This document shows, piece after piece, positions 1 through 10,200 of a DNA stretch of 64,000 nucleotides. The stretch spans positions 20,388 through 84,387 of the forward strand of contig CAJPJR010000004.1 of assembly GCA_905369775.1 (NCBI GenBank), given 5' to 3'. The notes under the pieces are model-generated. The model made no database searches. It saw nothing but the letters and a program-made list of their open reading frames with translations, and was not told where the DNA came from. Made by a program: the position numbers and the translations under genes. The DNA is from Prevotellaceae bacterium UBA1746 (lineage in GTDB: Bacteria; Bacteroidota; Bacteroidia; Bacteroidales; Bacteroidaceae). Numbering within the stretch: position 1 is the stretch's first letter; each line of letters starts with the position of its first letter.

Positions 1-1789
1 CGCGCTTCCAGAAGCGCAAAGCCTCCTTGCGCAGACCGAGCGCCGCGTAGATGTCGCCCGCACGGTCGTAGTAGCCGGCGGCGTTGGCGTCTTGTGCGCG
101 ATGGGCATCGGCATCACCGAGCAATTGCAGCAGGAGATCGATTTGTGTGCGCGCCGCTTTGTAGTTGCGACTCCGGTAGAGCGCCCACGCATAGGTGTCG
201 ATGTAAGACACTTCGGAGGGCGAAATCTCGACTGCGCGGGCGGCCATGCGCACGGCGTCGGGCAGGCGTCGACCCGCCACGGCGAGGAAGTAGGCATAGT
301 TGTTGAGGCAGTCGACATTGTTGGGGTCGTAGGTCAGTGCCGTGTCGTAGGCTTCGTAGGCCCGTTGGGGTTGTTTGCCGTCGTGCAGGGCGTCGCCCAA
401 AGCGGCATAGAGGAGCGAGACGATGCTGCTGTCGCTTTCGGCCGTGATGTGGGGGATGGCGGCGCGATAGAGGGCGATGGCTTCGTCGGGGCGGTGTTGC
501 GATTGCTGCGAGAGCCCGCCGAAATAGTAGAAGGTGAGGTCGGCGGGGTGCAAGCGTCGGCCGGCGGCGCAGAGGGCATCGACCTCTTGGGTGCGCTCCC
601 CGACGATGGCCGCGCGCAACAGGTGGCGTCGGGCCTCCGCATTGGTGGAATCGGCGGCCAGCAAGGCGCGTGCCGGTGCGGCGAGGGAGTCTTCGGGCAG
701 TTTGGCCGCGCGCACGAAATCAGACAAGACTTCGGGCATGGGCGAAGAGCCGCCCGGCAGCGAAATGGCCTCGAGTCCGTGGCGATAGAGCCGGTATTTG
801 TCGTAGTCGCCGGCGTCGACTGCACGCGCCATGCTCTCGAAAATGGCCACTTTCTGGCGCGGAAGCACCTCGGGCGAGCGCATGACGAGAGAGAACTGGC
901 GTTCGAATTGCGCGCGGTCGTGCTTGGCTTCGTAGTAAGCCAGCAGGGAGATGAGTGCACCGCCGTGTCCGGGATGGGCGTCGAGCACATTTTGAATGAT
1001 GTTGTAGCCCTCGTCGGGCCGGCCGGTGCGCACAAAGAGGTCGGCCAGTTCGAGGCGATAGTTGGGGTTGTCGGGATTTTCGGCACAAAACTCGCGGAGC
1101 ACCTCGTAGGCCTGTTCGTTTCGGCCCAAAGCCACGAGGTATTTGGCACGCTGCGACACGGTGCTTTGGTCGCGTTCGCCGATGCGCTCGTAGCGATCGA
1201 GGGTGACGAGTGCCGATTGCGGGTCGCCGGCGTGGTCGTAGATGGCGATGAGCGCGGCGAGATCTTCGGCTTTTTCGCTGTGGGCGGTGATCATCTCGTA
1301 GAGACGGGCGGCGCGCACCCACTTGCCCCGCTCGATCCAGTGGGCGGCCAGCGTGCGGAGATAAAATTCGTTGGAGGGCTCGAGCTGTGTGGCGCGCAGG
1401 AGCTGTTGTGTGGCGCGCTCTTGGAGGGCACTGTCGGGCATGACGTCCGAATTGAGCACGAGCATCGACTGCTGGAAGAGGGCTTCGGCGTCGTTGGGGT
1501 TGATTTCGAGGGCGCGGTCCAGGAGGTCGAAGGCGGCGTCGGGGGCGTCTTTGTATTTCTGGCGCAGGGCTTCGAGATAGATGCCGTCGAAGGCGCGCTG
1601 TTCGCGCACGCTGAGGAGGTTGCGGGCGCGGGTGGTACCTTCGGTGAGGAGTTCGGGCAGCGAAACGACGGGGCGCGAGGCGCAACCGGCGCAGAGCAGC
1701 ACCACGACCGGCAGGAGGCAGGCCGCGAAGCGGGCGGAGTGCAGGAGGCGCCGCAGTGAGCAGAAGGAGAGGAGGCGGAGGTGTGTCAT
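1..1789 (-). CDS. TPR-repeat lipoprotein (C-terminus beyond window)
   Basis: The minus-strand frame stays open from an ATG at 1789 to the window edge, giving about 596 residues without a stop. The N-terminus is a signal peptide with a lipobox (VVLLCAGC), so the protein is probably an SPII lipoprotein. The rest is helical and reads as tetratricopeptide repeats, for example [20 protein letters not shown] and later [20 protein letters not shown], spread over the whole length. Such proteins usually scaffold envelope complexes; the partner cannot be read from sequence. The start overlaps the dut stop as ATGA, so the two genes are probably translationally coupled. A long open frame on the opposite strand here is a GC-driven shadow. 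Confidence 0.88.
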   Translation of the reverse strand, partial: MTHLRLLSFCSLRRLLHSARFAACLLPVVVLLCAGCASRPVVSLPELLTEGTTRARNLLSVREQRAFDGIYLEALRQKYKDAPDAAFDLLDRALEINPNDAEALFQQSMLVLNSDVMPDSALQERATQQLLRATQLEPSNEFYLRTLAAHWIERGKWVRAARLYEMITAHSEKAEDLAALIAIYDHAGDPQSALVTLDRYERIGERDQSTVSQRAKYLVALGRNEQAYEVLREFCAENPDNPNYRLELADLFVRTGRPDEGYNIIQNVLDAHPGHGGALISLLAYYEAKHDRAQFERQFSLVMRSPEVLPRQKVAIFESMARAVDAGDYDKYRLYRHGLEAISLPGGSSPMPEVLSDFVRAAKLPEDSLAAPARALLAADSTNAEARRHLLRAAIVGERTQEVDALCAAGRRLHPADLTFYYFGGLSQQSQHRPDEAIALYRAAIPHITAESDSSIVSLLYAALGDALHDGKQPQRAYEAYDTALTYDPNNVDCLNNYAYFLAVAGRRLPDAVRMAARAVEISPSEVSYIDTYAWALYRSRNYKAARTQIDLLLQLLGDADAHRAQDANAAGYYDRAGDIYAALGLRKEALRFWKR

Positions 1790-2220
1790 TTGGTACCCGA
1801 ATGTCCGTATCCGCCCTCGCCGCGTGCGGTGTCGTCGAGCGATTCGACGGGTTGCCACTCGACGATTTCGTGGCGCGCCACCACCAGTTGTGCCACGCGC
1901 TCGCCGTCTTGCACGACGAAGGGCTCGTCGCCGTGATTGATGAGCAGGACTTTCAGTTCGCCGCGGTAGTCGGCATCGATGGTGCCCGGCGAATTGAGCA
2001 CGGTGATGCCGTGGCGCAGGGCCAAGCCCGAACGGGGGCGCACCTGCCCCTCGTAGCCTTTGGGCAGGGCGATGTAGAGACCGGTGGGCACCAGGCGGCG
2101 CTCGCCGGGCGCGAGCGTGAAGGGGGCGTCGAGATGGGCGCGGAGGTCCAAACCGGCGCTGTCCGGCGTGGCGGCGGCGGGAAGGGGGTGGTGCGAACGG
2201 TTGATGATGCGGATTTGCAT
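1786..2220 (-). CDS. dut: dUTP diphosphatase (dUTPase)
   Basis: This 144-residue protein hydrolyses dUTP to dUMP and pyrophosphate, keeping uracil out of DNA and feeding thymidylate synthesis. The five trimeric-dUTPase motifs are visible in order: [29 protein letters not shown] (with the catalytic Asp), RVAQLV and a C-terminal [11 protein letters not shown]-loop-like motif. I chose the start MQIRIINRS at 2220 because the family begins there and a TAnnTTTG element lies just upstream; a longer in-frame extension runs through that promoter and is not conserved-looking. The last bases overlap the start of the downstream TPR lipoprotein gene. Confidence 0.95.
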   Translation of the reverse strand: MQIRIINRSHHPLPAAATPDSAGLDLRAHLDAPFTLAPGERRLVPTGLYIALPKGYEGQVRPRSGLALRHGITVLNSPGTIDADYRGELKVLLINHGDEPFVVQDGERVAQLVVARHEIVEWQPVESLDDTARGEGGYGHSGTK

Positions 2221-2247
2221 GGGGAAGTTTCGAATACAGTGTATGAG

Positions 2248-2255
2248 CAAAAGTA
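2248..2255 (-). promoter_or_regulatory. Bacteroidota -7 element for dut
   Basis: On the minus strand TACTTTTG matches the TAnnTTTG consensus exactly, about 28 bp before the dut ATG. No clear -33 TTTG is visible at the expected distance; that area is occupied by the 21-bp-period repeat array. Confidence 0.5.
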
Positions 2256-2280
2256 CAGAAAAAAGCGCAGACAGACGCTG

Positions 2281-2337
2281 TAAAACAGGGGCTTTTTCGC
2301 CGAAAACGGGGGATTTTCGTCGAAAAGTCGGGAGAGA
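2281..2337 (-). repeat. 21-bp-period A/C/T-run array upstream of dut
   Basis: Three degenerate units whose G-runs on the plus strand are centred near 2289.5, 2310 and 2331, that is about 20.5 and 21 bp apart. Each unit on the minus strand reads A-run, C-run, T-run and then CG(A/G)CG. The array lies directly upstream of the dut -7 element. The same organisation recurs at other loci in this window. Confidence 0.6.
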
Positions 2338-2403
2338 TTGCTCAATGGGCGGGCGTTTTGCGGCGGCGAGCGGGAACGGGGCGTAGGCGGCGCGGAGGAG
2401 GGA

Positions 2404-2439
2404 CAAAAAAACGGCAGTCTCCGAGGGGGAGACTGCCGT
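2404..2439 (-). terminator. Intrinsic terminator after the metalloprotease pair
   Basis: A perfect 12-bp stem (2411-2422 with 2428-2439, 5-nt loop) is followed on the minus strand by a T-run. It sits about 45 bp past the stop at 2486. Confidence 0.88.
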
Positions 2440-2485
2440 GAAGAAGAGGGTCGACGGGACTTTGCGCAGGGCAAAGCCCGGGACT

Positions 2486-5173
2486 TTAATTTCCGATCTC
2501 GAAAGTGGGCGCAATGCGCTTGAGCAGCACCTGATAGTGGGCGCGGAGCACTTCGTCCTTGGTCGACTTGACGGCCGAACGCAGGAGGTCGCGGGTGCGG
2601 AGGGCGAAGTAGTAGAGCGTCTGATCGGAGCGGTTGATCATGTTGGCCCAGATGTCGCCGGGTTCGCCGTAGGCCTTACCGAAAGTGGCGAAGGCCGTTT
2701 GTGCGTTGAGGGCGGCGCCGCTGAGGGCTTCGGGGGTCTGGCCGTGATCGTGGCCGCAGAGCATGCCGTCGACGGCCGGTGCGGTGGCGGCGAAGGGATT
2801 GGCGTCGTTGTCGCCGCGGAGCAGACGTTGCACTTCTTCGGCCGATTGCGGACGGAAGTCCTTGGCGGCGAGACCTACCTTGGCGGCCGGCTCGTTGCCG
2901 ATGTTGCTAATGTTCGAAAGCAGGTAGCGAACGTAGAGGTTCTGGAACTGCAGTTCCTCGGGCGTGAGGTTTTCTTTGCCGGCGAGGGTCTTTGCGAACA
3001 CGTGGTTGTAGACATCGGTGGCGTACTCCGTGGGAGAGTAGGACGTGGAGTCGAGATAGTAGCTCAGGGCCAGGCGGGCGGTGTTGTTCATCGCCATGGC
3101 TTGGATGCTGGGCAGGAGACTCTTGAAGGGCATGCTGCCGGCACCGGGAAGTTTGGCCTCGAGGGCGGGGTTGCCGAGCGAGGTGAATTCGTCGGCGTAG
3201 CGGAGCATCCAGAGTGCCGAGGCGCGTTGCTGATCGTGGGGCACGACTTTGTAGCGCGGGAGGCCCGACTTTTCGCTGGTCTGGTAGAGGTAGATGCCGG
3301 CTACGTTGAGATGAACGTGGTTGGCGTAGCGGAAAGCTTGGCTGAGTGCCTGGCGATAGAGCGTGCCCTTGGCCTCGTTGCTGTCGTCGTCCTTGATCCA
3401 GGAATCGAGGTGGGAGACGATGTACTTCAGGTTGCGGACGCCGTACTCACTGGCCTTGACGGGATCGTTGCCGAGGGACTCTTCGATGGCAGAGGGGTCG
3501 CGCACGGGCTGGTCTTGCTGGAGGCCGTAGCGATAGAGGGGATCGCCGGCGTGCGACTCGATGAGATCGCGCAATTTCTTGTTTTCGGCGATGTAGTCAC
3601 CCTTGAGTTCGGGGAAAGCGCGGTAGGTCCAGTCGATGGCGTAGTAGTCGTAGATGCCGAGTGCGGGGGGATCGAGATTGGTGACGGGATCGCCGGGCTG
3701 CGCCACGTAGTTGTGGCGGGCATAGTCCATGATGGACGGCGTGGTGCCGTAGACATCGGTGAAGGTTTTCGAGCGAAGTGAGTCGACGGGATAGGCGAAA
3801 GAGGCGGCCATGTTGTGCATGAAACCGAGGGTGTGGCCGATTTCGTGCGCGATGACGTACTCAAGCGATTTGCGCATGGCTTCGTCGGGCATCTTCTTGG
3901 CGCGCACGGTGCTGTCGACCTGCGAGGTTTGGATGAAACGCCAGCTGTTGAGCACGGAAGCCACGCCGCGGTAGACGTAGACCGAGCCGTTGATGATTTC
4001 GCCCGTGCGGGGATCGCTCCATGAGGGGCCCATGGCGTTCTCGACAGCGGTGGGCACGTAGCGCAGGCAGGAGTATTCGAGGTTGTCGGGGTCGAATTGC
4101 GGATCTTCCTTGGCCGTGGGGTAGTCGCGAACCTGGATGACGTCTTTGAAACCGATGCGCTCGAAGGCCTTGTTCCAACGGAGCACGCCGACGCGGATGG
4201 CTTGTTTCCACAGATCGGGGAAGCCGGGATCGACGTAGTAGACGATGTGCTTCTTGGGAGCCACGAGACGGCCGGCCATGTAGGCGGCGGTGTCGGCAGG
4301 TTCGACGCGCCAGCGGCGCACGAAGGTGGTGTTTTCGATGCGCTTGTCGTTGTCGAAGATGTATTTGTTGGTGAGGAAGAGGCCGATGCGGGTGTCGGAG
4401 AGACGCGGCACCATGGGGTGCTCGGGAAGGGCCATGAGGGTGTAGTTCACTCCGATGGTGATGGGATAATCGGAGGCGACTGTGCCCCGTTCGCTGCGGA
4501 TGTCGGCGCTGTAGCTGCGTTCGACCGTCACACTGGCGTTGGTCTTAAAACTTTTGAGGGTTTTGATGTGCGTGAGGTCGTCGTCCAAATTGGTGTTGAC
4601 CGAGAGGCCGTTCATGTCGTCGCCGATGACGGGGAAGAACTTGTTGTCCTTGAGAAAGAACGAGGAGGCATCGATGAGCACCGAGGCGCTGTCCTTGCTC
4701 CAGCCCTTGACGGGGAAGGAGAGGAAGGAGAGGTTGGTGTAGTTGTCCTTGGCGCTGCGCTGCACGGCGGCGTTGGGCGTGGGAAGCAGGAAGTCGGTGT
4801 TGACGAGATCCATGACCACGACGCTGTCCTTGCGCACGAAGCGGAAGTGGACGGGGTTGCTGTTGCGGAAACCCACGGTGCCGAGGCTGGCATTGGACAC
4901 GGACGAAAGCGTGACCCCGAGCAGGAAGTCCTTGCCGAGGGTGGCTTTGGGGAGTTCGATGTAGAGTTTGCCGTCGGCCTTGTGGAGAGTGAGAAGAGGG
5001 CCGGCCGCTGTGGTGACGGGCTGGTCGGTGAGGATCTTTTCGTAGCTCGTCTTTTGAGGGGCTTTCTTCTCAGTTTTTTTCTTGTGTAGGAAGCTGAAGA
5101 TGCCCGCTTCGGCCGGTTGGACGGCAAAGAGCGAAGCGGCCAGGAAGAGCGTCCCGAGGAGATATTTATTCAT
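2486..5173 (-). CDS. Secreted zinc-dependent metalloprotease (DUF5117/DUF5118 type), copy 1
   Basis: An 895-residue protein with an N-terminal signal peptide ([20 protein letters not shown], cleaved near AEAG). Around residue 443 it carries [12 protein letters not shown], an extended HExxHxxGxxH zincin signature whose three His should bind zinc and whose Glu is catalytic. The flanking architecture (N-terminal beta-rich domain, then the zincin core with [16 protein letters not shown] after the zinc site) matches the large Bacteroidota metalloproteases with DUF5117, DUF5118 and DUF4953 domains, by recall. It lies 12 bp after a close paralogue, so the two form an operon, and a strong terminator follows. 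The substrate is unknown; periplasmic or surface peptide breakdown is likely. Confidence 0.9.
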   Translation of the reverse strand: MNKYLLGTLFLAASLFAVQPAEAGIFSFLHKKKTEKKAPQKTSYEKILTDQPVTTAAGPLLTLHKADGKLYIELPKATLGKDFLLGVTLSSVSNASLGTVGFRNSNPVHFRFVRKDSVVVMDLVNTDFLLPTPNAAVQRSAKDNYTNLSFLSFPVKGWSKDSASVLIDASSFFLKDNKFFPVIGDDMNGLSVNTNLDDDLTHIKTLKSFKTNASVTVERSYSADIRSERGTVASDYPITIGVNYTLMALPEHPMVPRLSDTRIGLFLTNKYIFDNDKRIENTTFVRRWRVEPADTAAYMAGRLVAPKKHIVYYVDPGFPDLWKQAIRVGVLRWNKAFERIGFKDVIQVRDYPTAKEDPQFDPDNLEYSCLRYVPTAVENAMGPSWSDPRTGEIINGSVYVYRGVASVLNSWRFIQTSQVDSTVRAKKMPDEAMRKSLEYVIAHEIGHTLGFMHNMAASFAYPVDSLRSKTFTDVYGTTPSIMDYARHNYVAQPGDPVTNLDPPALGIYDYYAIDWTYRAFPELKGDYIAENKKLRDLIESHAGDPLYRYGLQQDQPVRDPSAIEESLGNDPVKASEYGVRNLKYIVSHLDSWIKDDDSNEAKGTLYRQALSQAFRYANHVHLNVAGIYLYQTSEKSGLPRYKVVPHDQQRASALWMLRYADEFTSLGNPALEAKLPGAGSMPFKSLLPSIQAMAMNNTARLALSYYLDSTSYSPTEYATDVYNHVFAKTLAGKENLTPEELQFQNLYVRYLLSNISNIGNEPAAKVGLAAKDFRPQSAEEVQRLLRGDNDANPFAATAPAVDGMLCGHDHGQTPEALSGAALNAQTAFATFGKAYGEPGDIWANMINRSDQTLYYFALRTRDLLRSAVKSTKDEVLRAHYQVLLKRIAPTFEIGN

Positions 5174-5185
5174 GAGCGGTGGGGC

Positions 5186-7801
5186 TTATTTCTTGTCGTC
5201 GAGTGCTTTGTCGATCTTGTTGAGCAGGATCGTGTAGTGGGCTTTGAGGTCGGGGGTGCCGGCCGATGCGGCGCGGCGGGCCACTACGGGACGCAGTTTG
5301 ACGAGTGCGGCTTGATAGTAGAGATCGGAATTGTCGTGGCTCGTGATGCTGAACGCAGGATAGGGGCTCTGTCCGGGATTGCCGAATTGCACATTCTCGG
5401 AAAGGAGCTGCGATTTCAGTTCGGCGGGAACGGTGCCGAAGCGGTTGACGAGATCGAAGTAGACATCGGTGGCATCGCTCGAGGTCAAGGCGGCGGGCAC
5501 ACTGGGAGCGGCCTTCGACGAACCGCCGCTCACGGCTGCGCCGGCTTGGTTGAGGAAGGTTTGTTCCATGAGCTGCTCAATGTGGCTGGGCGTGCGGCCG
5601 GCGAGCGTGGAGGCGAAGGTTTGGGCGTAGAGATCGTCGAAGTATTCGCGCAGGGTGTAGCTCTTGGGGTCGAGCGTCTGGGCCATGATGACGCGGGCGC
5701 GGACATTGAAGAGGTCGCCGATGAGGAATTCGAGCAACTGGTCGTAGTAGCTCACAGCCATGTAGTCTTTTCGCTCGGCTTTGCGGTCGGCGTGGTCCGT
5801 GAAGTGCTTGGTTTCGTTGAGCGCCCAGAGGAAGGCTTCGCGCTGGCGGGCTTTGGGGAGCACTTTGTAGGGCGGGATGCCGGAACTTTCCTTGGCCGTG
5901 TTGCAAACGATGCCGCCCACGAGGTTGAGCACGTTCTTGAAATAGCCGTGATATTGCTTGGCGATGGCGAGATTGAGGGCGTTCTTCTTGCGACTGTCTT
6001 CATCGTCTTTGATCCACGTGGCGAGGTTGCGCTGGATGCCGGCGAGGTTGCGCTTGCCGTATTCGGCGCCCTTGATGGGATCGTTGCCGAGGTCTTCGGC
6101 AATGACGGTGGGATCGATGGCGCGCTGCTGGGTGGGCATGTAGCGCAGGTAGGGATTCTTCACGGCCTTGTCGGTCATGGCTTCGATGGCCTTGGTTTCG
6201 TCGTCGAGTTTACCGGCATACTGGGGATAGTAGCGGTAGTTCCAGTCGATGGCAAAGTAGTCGTATTCGCCGAGCTCGGGGGGCGTGAGGCGTACGCCCT
6301 TGTCGCCGGGCTGGGCTACGTAGTTGAAGCGGGCGTAGTCCATGATGGAGGGCGTGGTGCCGTGCTTGCGGGTGAAAGCGGCGTTGCGCAGCGAATCGGT
6401 GGCGAAGGCGGCAGAAGCGGCCATGTTGTGTTCGAGACCGAGTGTGTGGCCGACTTCGTGTGCCACGGCGTAGGCCAGCGCTTGCTGGAAGATGGGCGTG
6501 GGAAGACTGTCGGCGCGCACGGCGGCGTCGACGTTGGCCGTCTGCACGAAGCGCCATTTATATAAGAGGTCTTCGATGTTGTTGTAGACGATGACCGAGG
6601 CGTTGATGATTTCGCCCGTGGCGGGGTCTACCCACGAGGGACCCATGGCGTTTTCTTCGGCATTGGGGACGTAGCGAATGCAGGAGTAGGCGAGGTTGTC
6701 GGGATCGAACTGCGGATCTTCCTTGGCGGTGGGGAAATCGCGCACTTGGACTGCATTCTTGAAGCCGATTTTCTCAAAAGCCTTGTTCCAACGCAGCACG
6801 CCTTCGCGGATGGGCTGTTGCCAGGTGGCGGGGAAGTTGGGATCGACGTAGAAGACGATGGGGCGCTTGGGCTCTACGAGACGGCCGGCGGCGTAGTCGG
6901 CATTTTTCTTGGGCTCGAGGCGCCAGCGGTGGGCGAGATAGACGTTGCGGGCGCGGTCGGCGGCGCTGTTGATGTCATATTTCACCGAATTGAAGATGCC
7001 TACGCGGGCATCGGCCACGCGGGGTGTCATTTTCTCTTCGGGCAAGAGGAGAAGAGAGTAGGTGACATCGACCGTGGTGGGGGCGTCGCGCTGCAAATAG
7101 AAGATGTTCATGATCGAGGCGCTGAGCTTGTAGTTCTGCTCGACCTTGATGCTGACGTTGTTGTCGAAGGCTTTGAGTTGCTTGACGAAGGTTAGGCCGT
7201 TGTCGGGGCTGCCTTTGAGCGTGAAGTTGCCCGACTTGGGCGGGATGATGCCCAGGCGCGAGTTGCCGGTGCCCAGCAAGGAGGTGACATCGATGAGCAC
7301 AGCGGTGCTATCGGCGTTGAAGGCCTTGATTTCGAACGAGGCAAAAGCGGGATCGCGGTAGTTGAGCTCGAGAACTTTGCGTTCGCGGGCGTCGAGATCG
7401 TGATCGTAGACTACGGTGTTGGGGGTTTTGGCGACGATGCTGCTGTCTTGGCGCTCGAAACGAAGGTGGATAGGCTTCGAATTCTTCATGCCGACGCTCA
7501 GATAGGTGGGGTCGGACACGGCGGAAATGGTGGCGCCGAGGAGCATGTCGCGGCCCAAATACTTGAGAGGAAGCTCGAAGTAGACCTTTCCGTCGGTCTT
7601 GTAGAGCGTGATGAACTTGCTTTTGGCTGAATCGTATTTCTTTTTCTCGAAAAACTTGGCGATTTTGTCTTTGGAGTCCTTCGAGACGTTGTCGGACAGG
7701 GTGACTTTCTTGTCGTCGGGCGAGATGGCGAAGGCAGAATGGGGCACGCCAACGGCAAGGGCGGACGAAGCGATCAAGAACTGGAGGAGAGTGTTCCGCA
7801 T
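5186..7801 (-). CDS. Secreted zinc-dependent metalloprotease (DUF5117/DUF5118 type), copy 2
   Basis: An 871-residue paralogue of the next gene downstream, first in the two-gene operon. It begins with a signal peptide (MRNTLLQFLIASSALAVGVP) and carries HEVGHTLGLEHNMAAS near residue 445, a complete zincin zinc-binding motif. Blocks shared with copy 1 include [22 protein letters not shown] and the post-motif [16 protein letters not shown]. Tandem duplication is the simplest explanation, but the copies have diverged well beyond recent duplicates. I could not identify a good TAnnTTTG promoter upstream. Confidence 0.9.
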   Translation of the reverse strand: MRNTLLQFLIASSALAVGVPHSAFAISPDDKKVTLSDNVSKDSKDKIAKFFEKKKYDSAKSKFITLYKTDGKVYFELPLKYLGRDMLLGATISAVSDPTYLSVGMKNSKPIHLRFERQDSSIVAKTPNTVVYDHDLDARERKVLELNYRDPAFASFEIKAFNADSTAVLIDVTSLLGTGNSRLGIIPPKSGNFTLKGSPDNGLTFVKQLKAFDNNVSIKVEQNYKLSASIMNIFYLQRDAPTTVDVTYSLLLLPEEKMTPRVADARVGIFNSVKYDINSAADRARNVYLAHRWRLEPKKNADYAAGRLVEPKRPIVFYVDPNFPATWQQPIREGVLRWNKAFEKIGFKNAVQVRDFPTAKEDPQFDPDNLAYSCIRYVPNAEENAMGPSWVDPATGEIINASVIVYNNIEDLLYKWRFVQTANVDAAVRADSLPTPIFQQALAYAVAHEVGHTLGLEHNMAASAAFATDSLRNAAFTRKHGTTPSIMDYARFNYVAQPGDKGVRLTPPELGEYDYFAIDWNYRYYPQYAGKLDDETKAIEAMTDKAVKNPYLRYMPTQQRAIDPTVIAEDLGNDPIKGAEYGKRNLAGIQRNLATWIKDDEDSRKKNALNLAIAKQYHGYFKNVLNLVGGIVCNTAKESSGIPPYKVLPKARQREAFLWALNETKHFTDHADRKAERKDYMAVSYYDQLLEFLIGDLFNVRARVIMAQTLDPKSYTLREYFDDLYAQTFASTLAGRTPSHIEQLMEQTFLNQAGAAVSGGSSKAAPSVPAALTSSDATDVYFDLVNRFGTVPAELKSQLLSENVQFGNPGQSPYPAFSITSHDNSDLYYQAALVKLRPVVARRAASAGTPDLKAHYTILLNKIDKALDDKK

Positions 7802-7876
7802 TGTCTGGTTTTAATGTGTTTGTGAATAATTCTTTTGTGCTGAAGTGTAGAAACACAAAAGCCTTACGCCGTTGCT

Positions 7877-7922
7877 CCGATGCGTCGTTTCCCCATTTTT
7901 GACAGGGAAACGGCGCATGCGG
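7877..7922 (-). terminator. Long inverted repeat after Sus-like operon 1
   Basis: A near-perfect 17-bp stem (7877-7893 with 7905-7922, one bulge) lies downstream of the last gene of the operon. It lacks a run of T immediately after the stem on the minus strand, so it may be a processing or weak termination structure. Confidence 0.42.
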
Positions 7923-7966
7923 AGGGAGACGTAAAACTTTATTGACCGTTTATGGCCGTGTGCGTG

Positions 7967-9424
7967 TTAGAAGCGCAAGGCAAGTTGTCGAATCATGCCG
8001 GTGACGTTGGATTTCTTCCAGACGCGTGCGCGTTTGTTGAGGTCGAAGCAATAGATGTTGCCGGTCTTTGTCGTAGGATTGTTGGCGGCAACGTAGAGAT
8101 ATTGGTCGTCTTGCGAGACGACGAGGCTCGAAATTTCTTCGCCGCTGTCGCAAGTGAGCGTGGGAGCGGTGGGGAAATTACCTTTCGAGAGCACGCTGTA
8201 AGCATAAAGTGCGTTGCCCGAAGAGTAATACATGAGGTTGGTGCTCGGGATGCCCACGACTTGTGAGTTGTCCTTCACGCCGGCGGTGGCAGGAACGGCA
8301 CCGATGTACTTCAACTCGGGGTCGTAGTTGCGCGTCCTGGAGTTGGCGTCGTAAGCACCGGGGTTGATCCACACGTGATAGTAGGAGGAAGTGAGCGTGT
8401 CCTTGAGCAGCATGGCGATTTCATGGTAATTGTCGACCATGCCCATGCCGATAAGGCGCTTGCCTGCGAAGTCCGTATCGTAAAGTGTGCGGAATCGCTT
8501 GTTGTCGTCGCGCTCGTTTTCGGCGAATACGACGAAGCGGCCTTTGTTATTGTCGTAGAAAGCGGTGCCGTTGTAGTATTCGTCGGCACTGCGGGCCCAA
8601 CTTACGGCTTGCGGCGCGAGGGAATAATCCTGGATCACGCGCGACATGCGCTGATTGTTGAAGTTGGTGAGCAGCACACTTCGGGTCGAATTGGAAATGG
8701 TGGAGAAGGTGCCGTTCTCAATTACGTAGATGACGCTACCGATGTTGGGGCTTGTGGAGCGACCCGAGCGGCTTCCCGTGAGGAAGGCGGCGGTTTTCGT
8801 TCCTTCGTTGTAGCCCAACACACTCATGGTGTTGCCGTCGAGCTTGTAAATGCGGCTCGGCGAACCGACAGATACGAACACGTCTTGTTTACCCAGCGAC
8901 TTGGTGACGGTGAGTGCCTGGGGATTGCCCTCAAGGTGCTGACCGGGATTGTTTTTCGCGAAGACATCGCTTTCCGGTTGGCGACCGTCGAGAGGAATGT
9001 AGGACAATTGCGTGCTGTCGCCCGAAGCGGCCACTGCATAGAGCCCGCCGCGGTAGGAATACTGCACGTTGAGGCGGAATTGCTTGTAGTAAGTGGCGTC
9101 TTCGTTGCTGATTTTCAGGCGGCAAATGAAAGAACCGTAGTTTTTGCACACGTAGGCCAAGTCTTTCTCGTTGGAAACGACTTTTCCGTTCACTTCCCAC
9201 TGATAAGACAGGGGCTTAGTGGCGTGTTCTTGCGTGACGGCGGGAGCTGCAATGCGCAAAGTGTCCCAGTTGTCCACGTTGTAGACGTCTTCCACCGTTT
9301 GGGCGGCGGAGATGAGGGAGAGCGGTTTGTTGCCCTCTTGAGAATCGTCGGAAATGCACGACGACAGACACGGTACCAGGGCGACGCCCAGGGCAAACGT
9401 GTGAAGAATCGAAAGATGTTTCAT
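7967..9424 (-). CDS. PKD-like family surface lipoprotein
   Basis: A 485-residue predicted lipoprotein: signal peptide with CLSSC lipobox near residue 23. An Ig/PKD-like segment (about residues 55-125, PLSYQWEVNG and FICRLKISN) is followed by a repetitive beta region with YIPLDGRQ, TGNIYCFDLN and similar turns, consistent with a propeller-like fold. This combination is the last gene of a typical Bacteroidota SusC-SusD-DUF4843-PKD set, by recall. It probably sits on the cell surface and assists substrate capture by the SusCD complex. The substrate is not evident. Confidence 0.75.
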   Translation of the reverse strand: MKHLSILHTFALGVALVPCLSSCISDDSQEGNKPLSLISAAQTVEDVYNVDNWDTLRIAAPAVTQEHATKPLSYQWEVNGKVVSNEKDLAYVCKNYGSFICRLKISNEDATYYKQFRLNVQYSYRGGLYAVAASGDSTQLSYIPLDGRQPESDVFAKNNPGQHLEGNPQALTVTKSLGKQDVFVSVGSPSRIYKLDGNTMSVLGYNEGTKTAAFLTGSRSGRSTSPNIGSVIYVIENGTFSTISNSTRSVLLTNFNNQRMSRVIQDYSLAPQAVSWARSADEYYNGTAFYDNNKGRFVVFAENERDDNKRFRTLYDTDFAGKRLIGMGMVDNYHEIAMLLKDTLTSSYYHVWINPGAYDANSRTRNYDPELKYIGAVPATAGVKDNSQVVGIPSTNLMYYSSGNALYAYSVLSKGNFPTAPTLTCDSGEEISSLVVSQDDQYLYVAANNPTTKTGNIYCFDLNKRARVWKKSNVTGMIRQLALRF

Positions 9425-9441
9425 GACTTCGCGGCGATTAC

Positions 9442-10185
9442 TTATTGATACGGGTTGTAAAGTTGCTCTTTGCTCGGGAGCAGATTCTTATATTTATAAT
9501 TGGGATCGGCCATCAGCTTCTTCCAAACTTTGACAAAGTTGAGGAACAAGCGGTTGCCGTCCGTCGAAACGGCGCCCCAGAGTTTCTCTTCCGAGGAATC
9601 GTAGTAGGAAAGCATCTCCAAATACTTGCGACGTTCGTAGCCGCCGAAGTAATATTCGAAGTATTGCCACATTAGCGGTTCTTCGAGCACGTTGTTGAAG
9701 GTGATTTTCACCGTGTTGTTGGTGGGGAAGCGCGTGCCGAGGGCGTTGTCGCTCTGCAAATGGAGGATGAGGCTCACTGTATCGCGGTCGATGGGGAGAC
9801 TATCGCGGAGGAGCGTCACCGTCACTTCGCCGTTCACCGAGTCGGGGGCGATGCTGTAGGTCGAGGACAGGTCTTTATAGTGCACACCTGCCTTGGCTGT
9901 CGAGGCGGGATCCACCGTAACTTTGAATTCCTGTGCCTTTTTGCTCGGGAGGCCCGAGAGGCGCACGGGAATGTGCACGGTTTGCGAAGTCATGCTCTCC
10001 GGTTGTGCGCCGAAAGAGTACTGACGCAAGGTATCGTCGGGGTTCTTGTAGTAGAAGTAAACGTTGTTTTGTCCGTGGTAGAACCCATCTTTGCTATATT
10101 CGTCGTCGTAGACGATGCTTTCGCACGATCCCAGCGCCAAAGCAGCGAGGATCGGGACGAGAAGCGTGTAGATACATTTTTTCAT
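9442..10185 (-). CDS. DUF4843-like lipoprotein
   Basis: A 247-residue protein with an SPII signal (LALGSC near residue 20). The region of about residues 55-160 has the beta-sandwich wording of DUF4843 (HIPVRLSGLP, AKAGVHY, VTVTLLRDSL). The C-terminal third, from EEPLMWQYFEYYFGGY, resembles the helical tail commonly seen in this family. It lies 15 bp after the SusD gene and 17 bp before the PKD-like gene, so it is part of the operon. The role is inferred as an accessory surface lipoprotein. Confidence 0.75.
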   Translation of the reverse strand: MKKCIYTLLVPILAALALGSCESIVYDDEYSKDGFYHGQNNVYFYYKNPDDTLRQYSFGAQPESMTSQTVHIPVRLSGLPSKKAQEFKVTVDPASTAKAGVHYKDLSSTYSIAPDSVNGEVTVTLLRDSLPIDRDTVSLILHLQSDNALGTRFPTNNTVKITFNNVLEEPLMWQYFEYYFGGYERRKYLEMLSYYDSSEEKLWGAVSTDGNRLFLNFVKVWKKLMADPNYKYKNLLPSKEQLYNPYQ

Positions 10186-10200
10186 GTCGGAGTGTGGGCT

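Noticed and set aside
92..1759. Open frame of 555 codons on the plus strand at the window start
   Set aside because: It lies antisense to a lipoprotein with a lipobox and TPR repeats; the plus translation is low-complexity.
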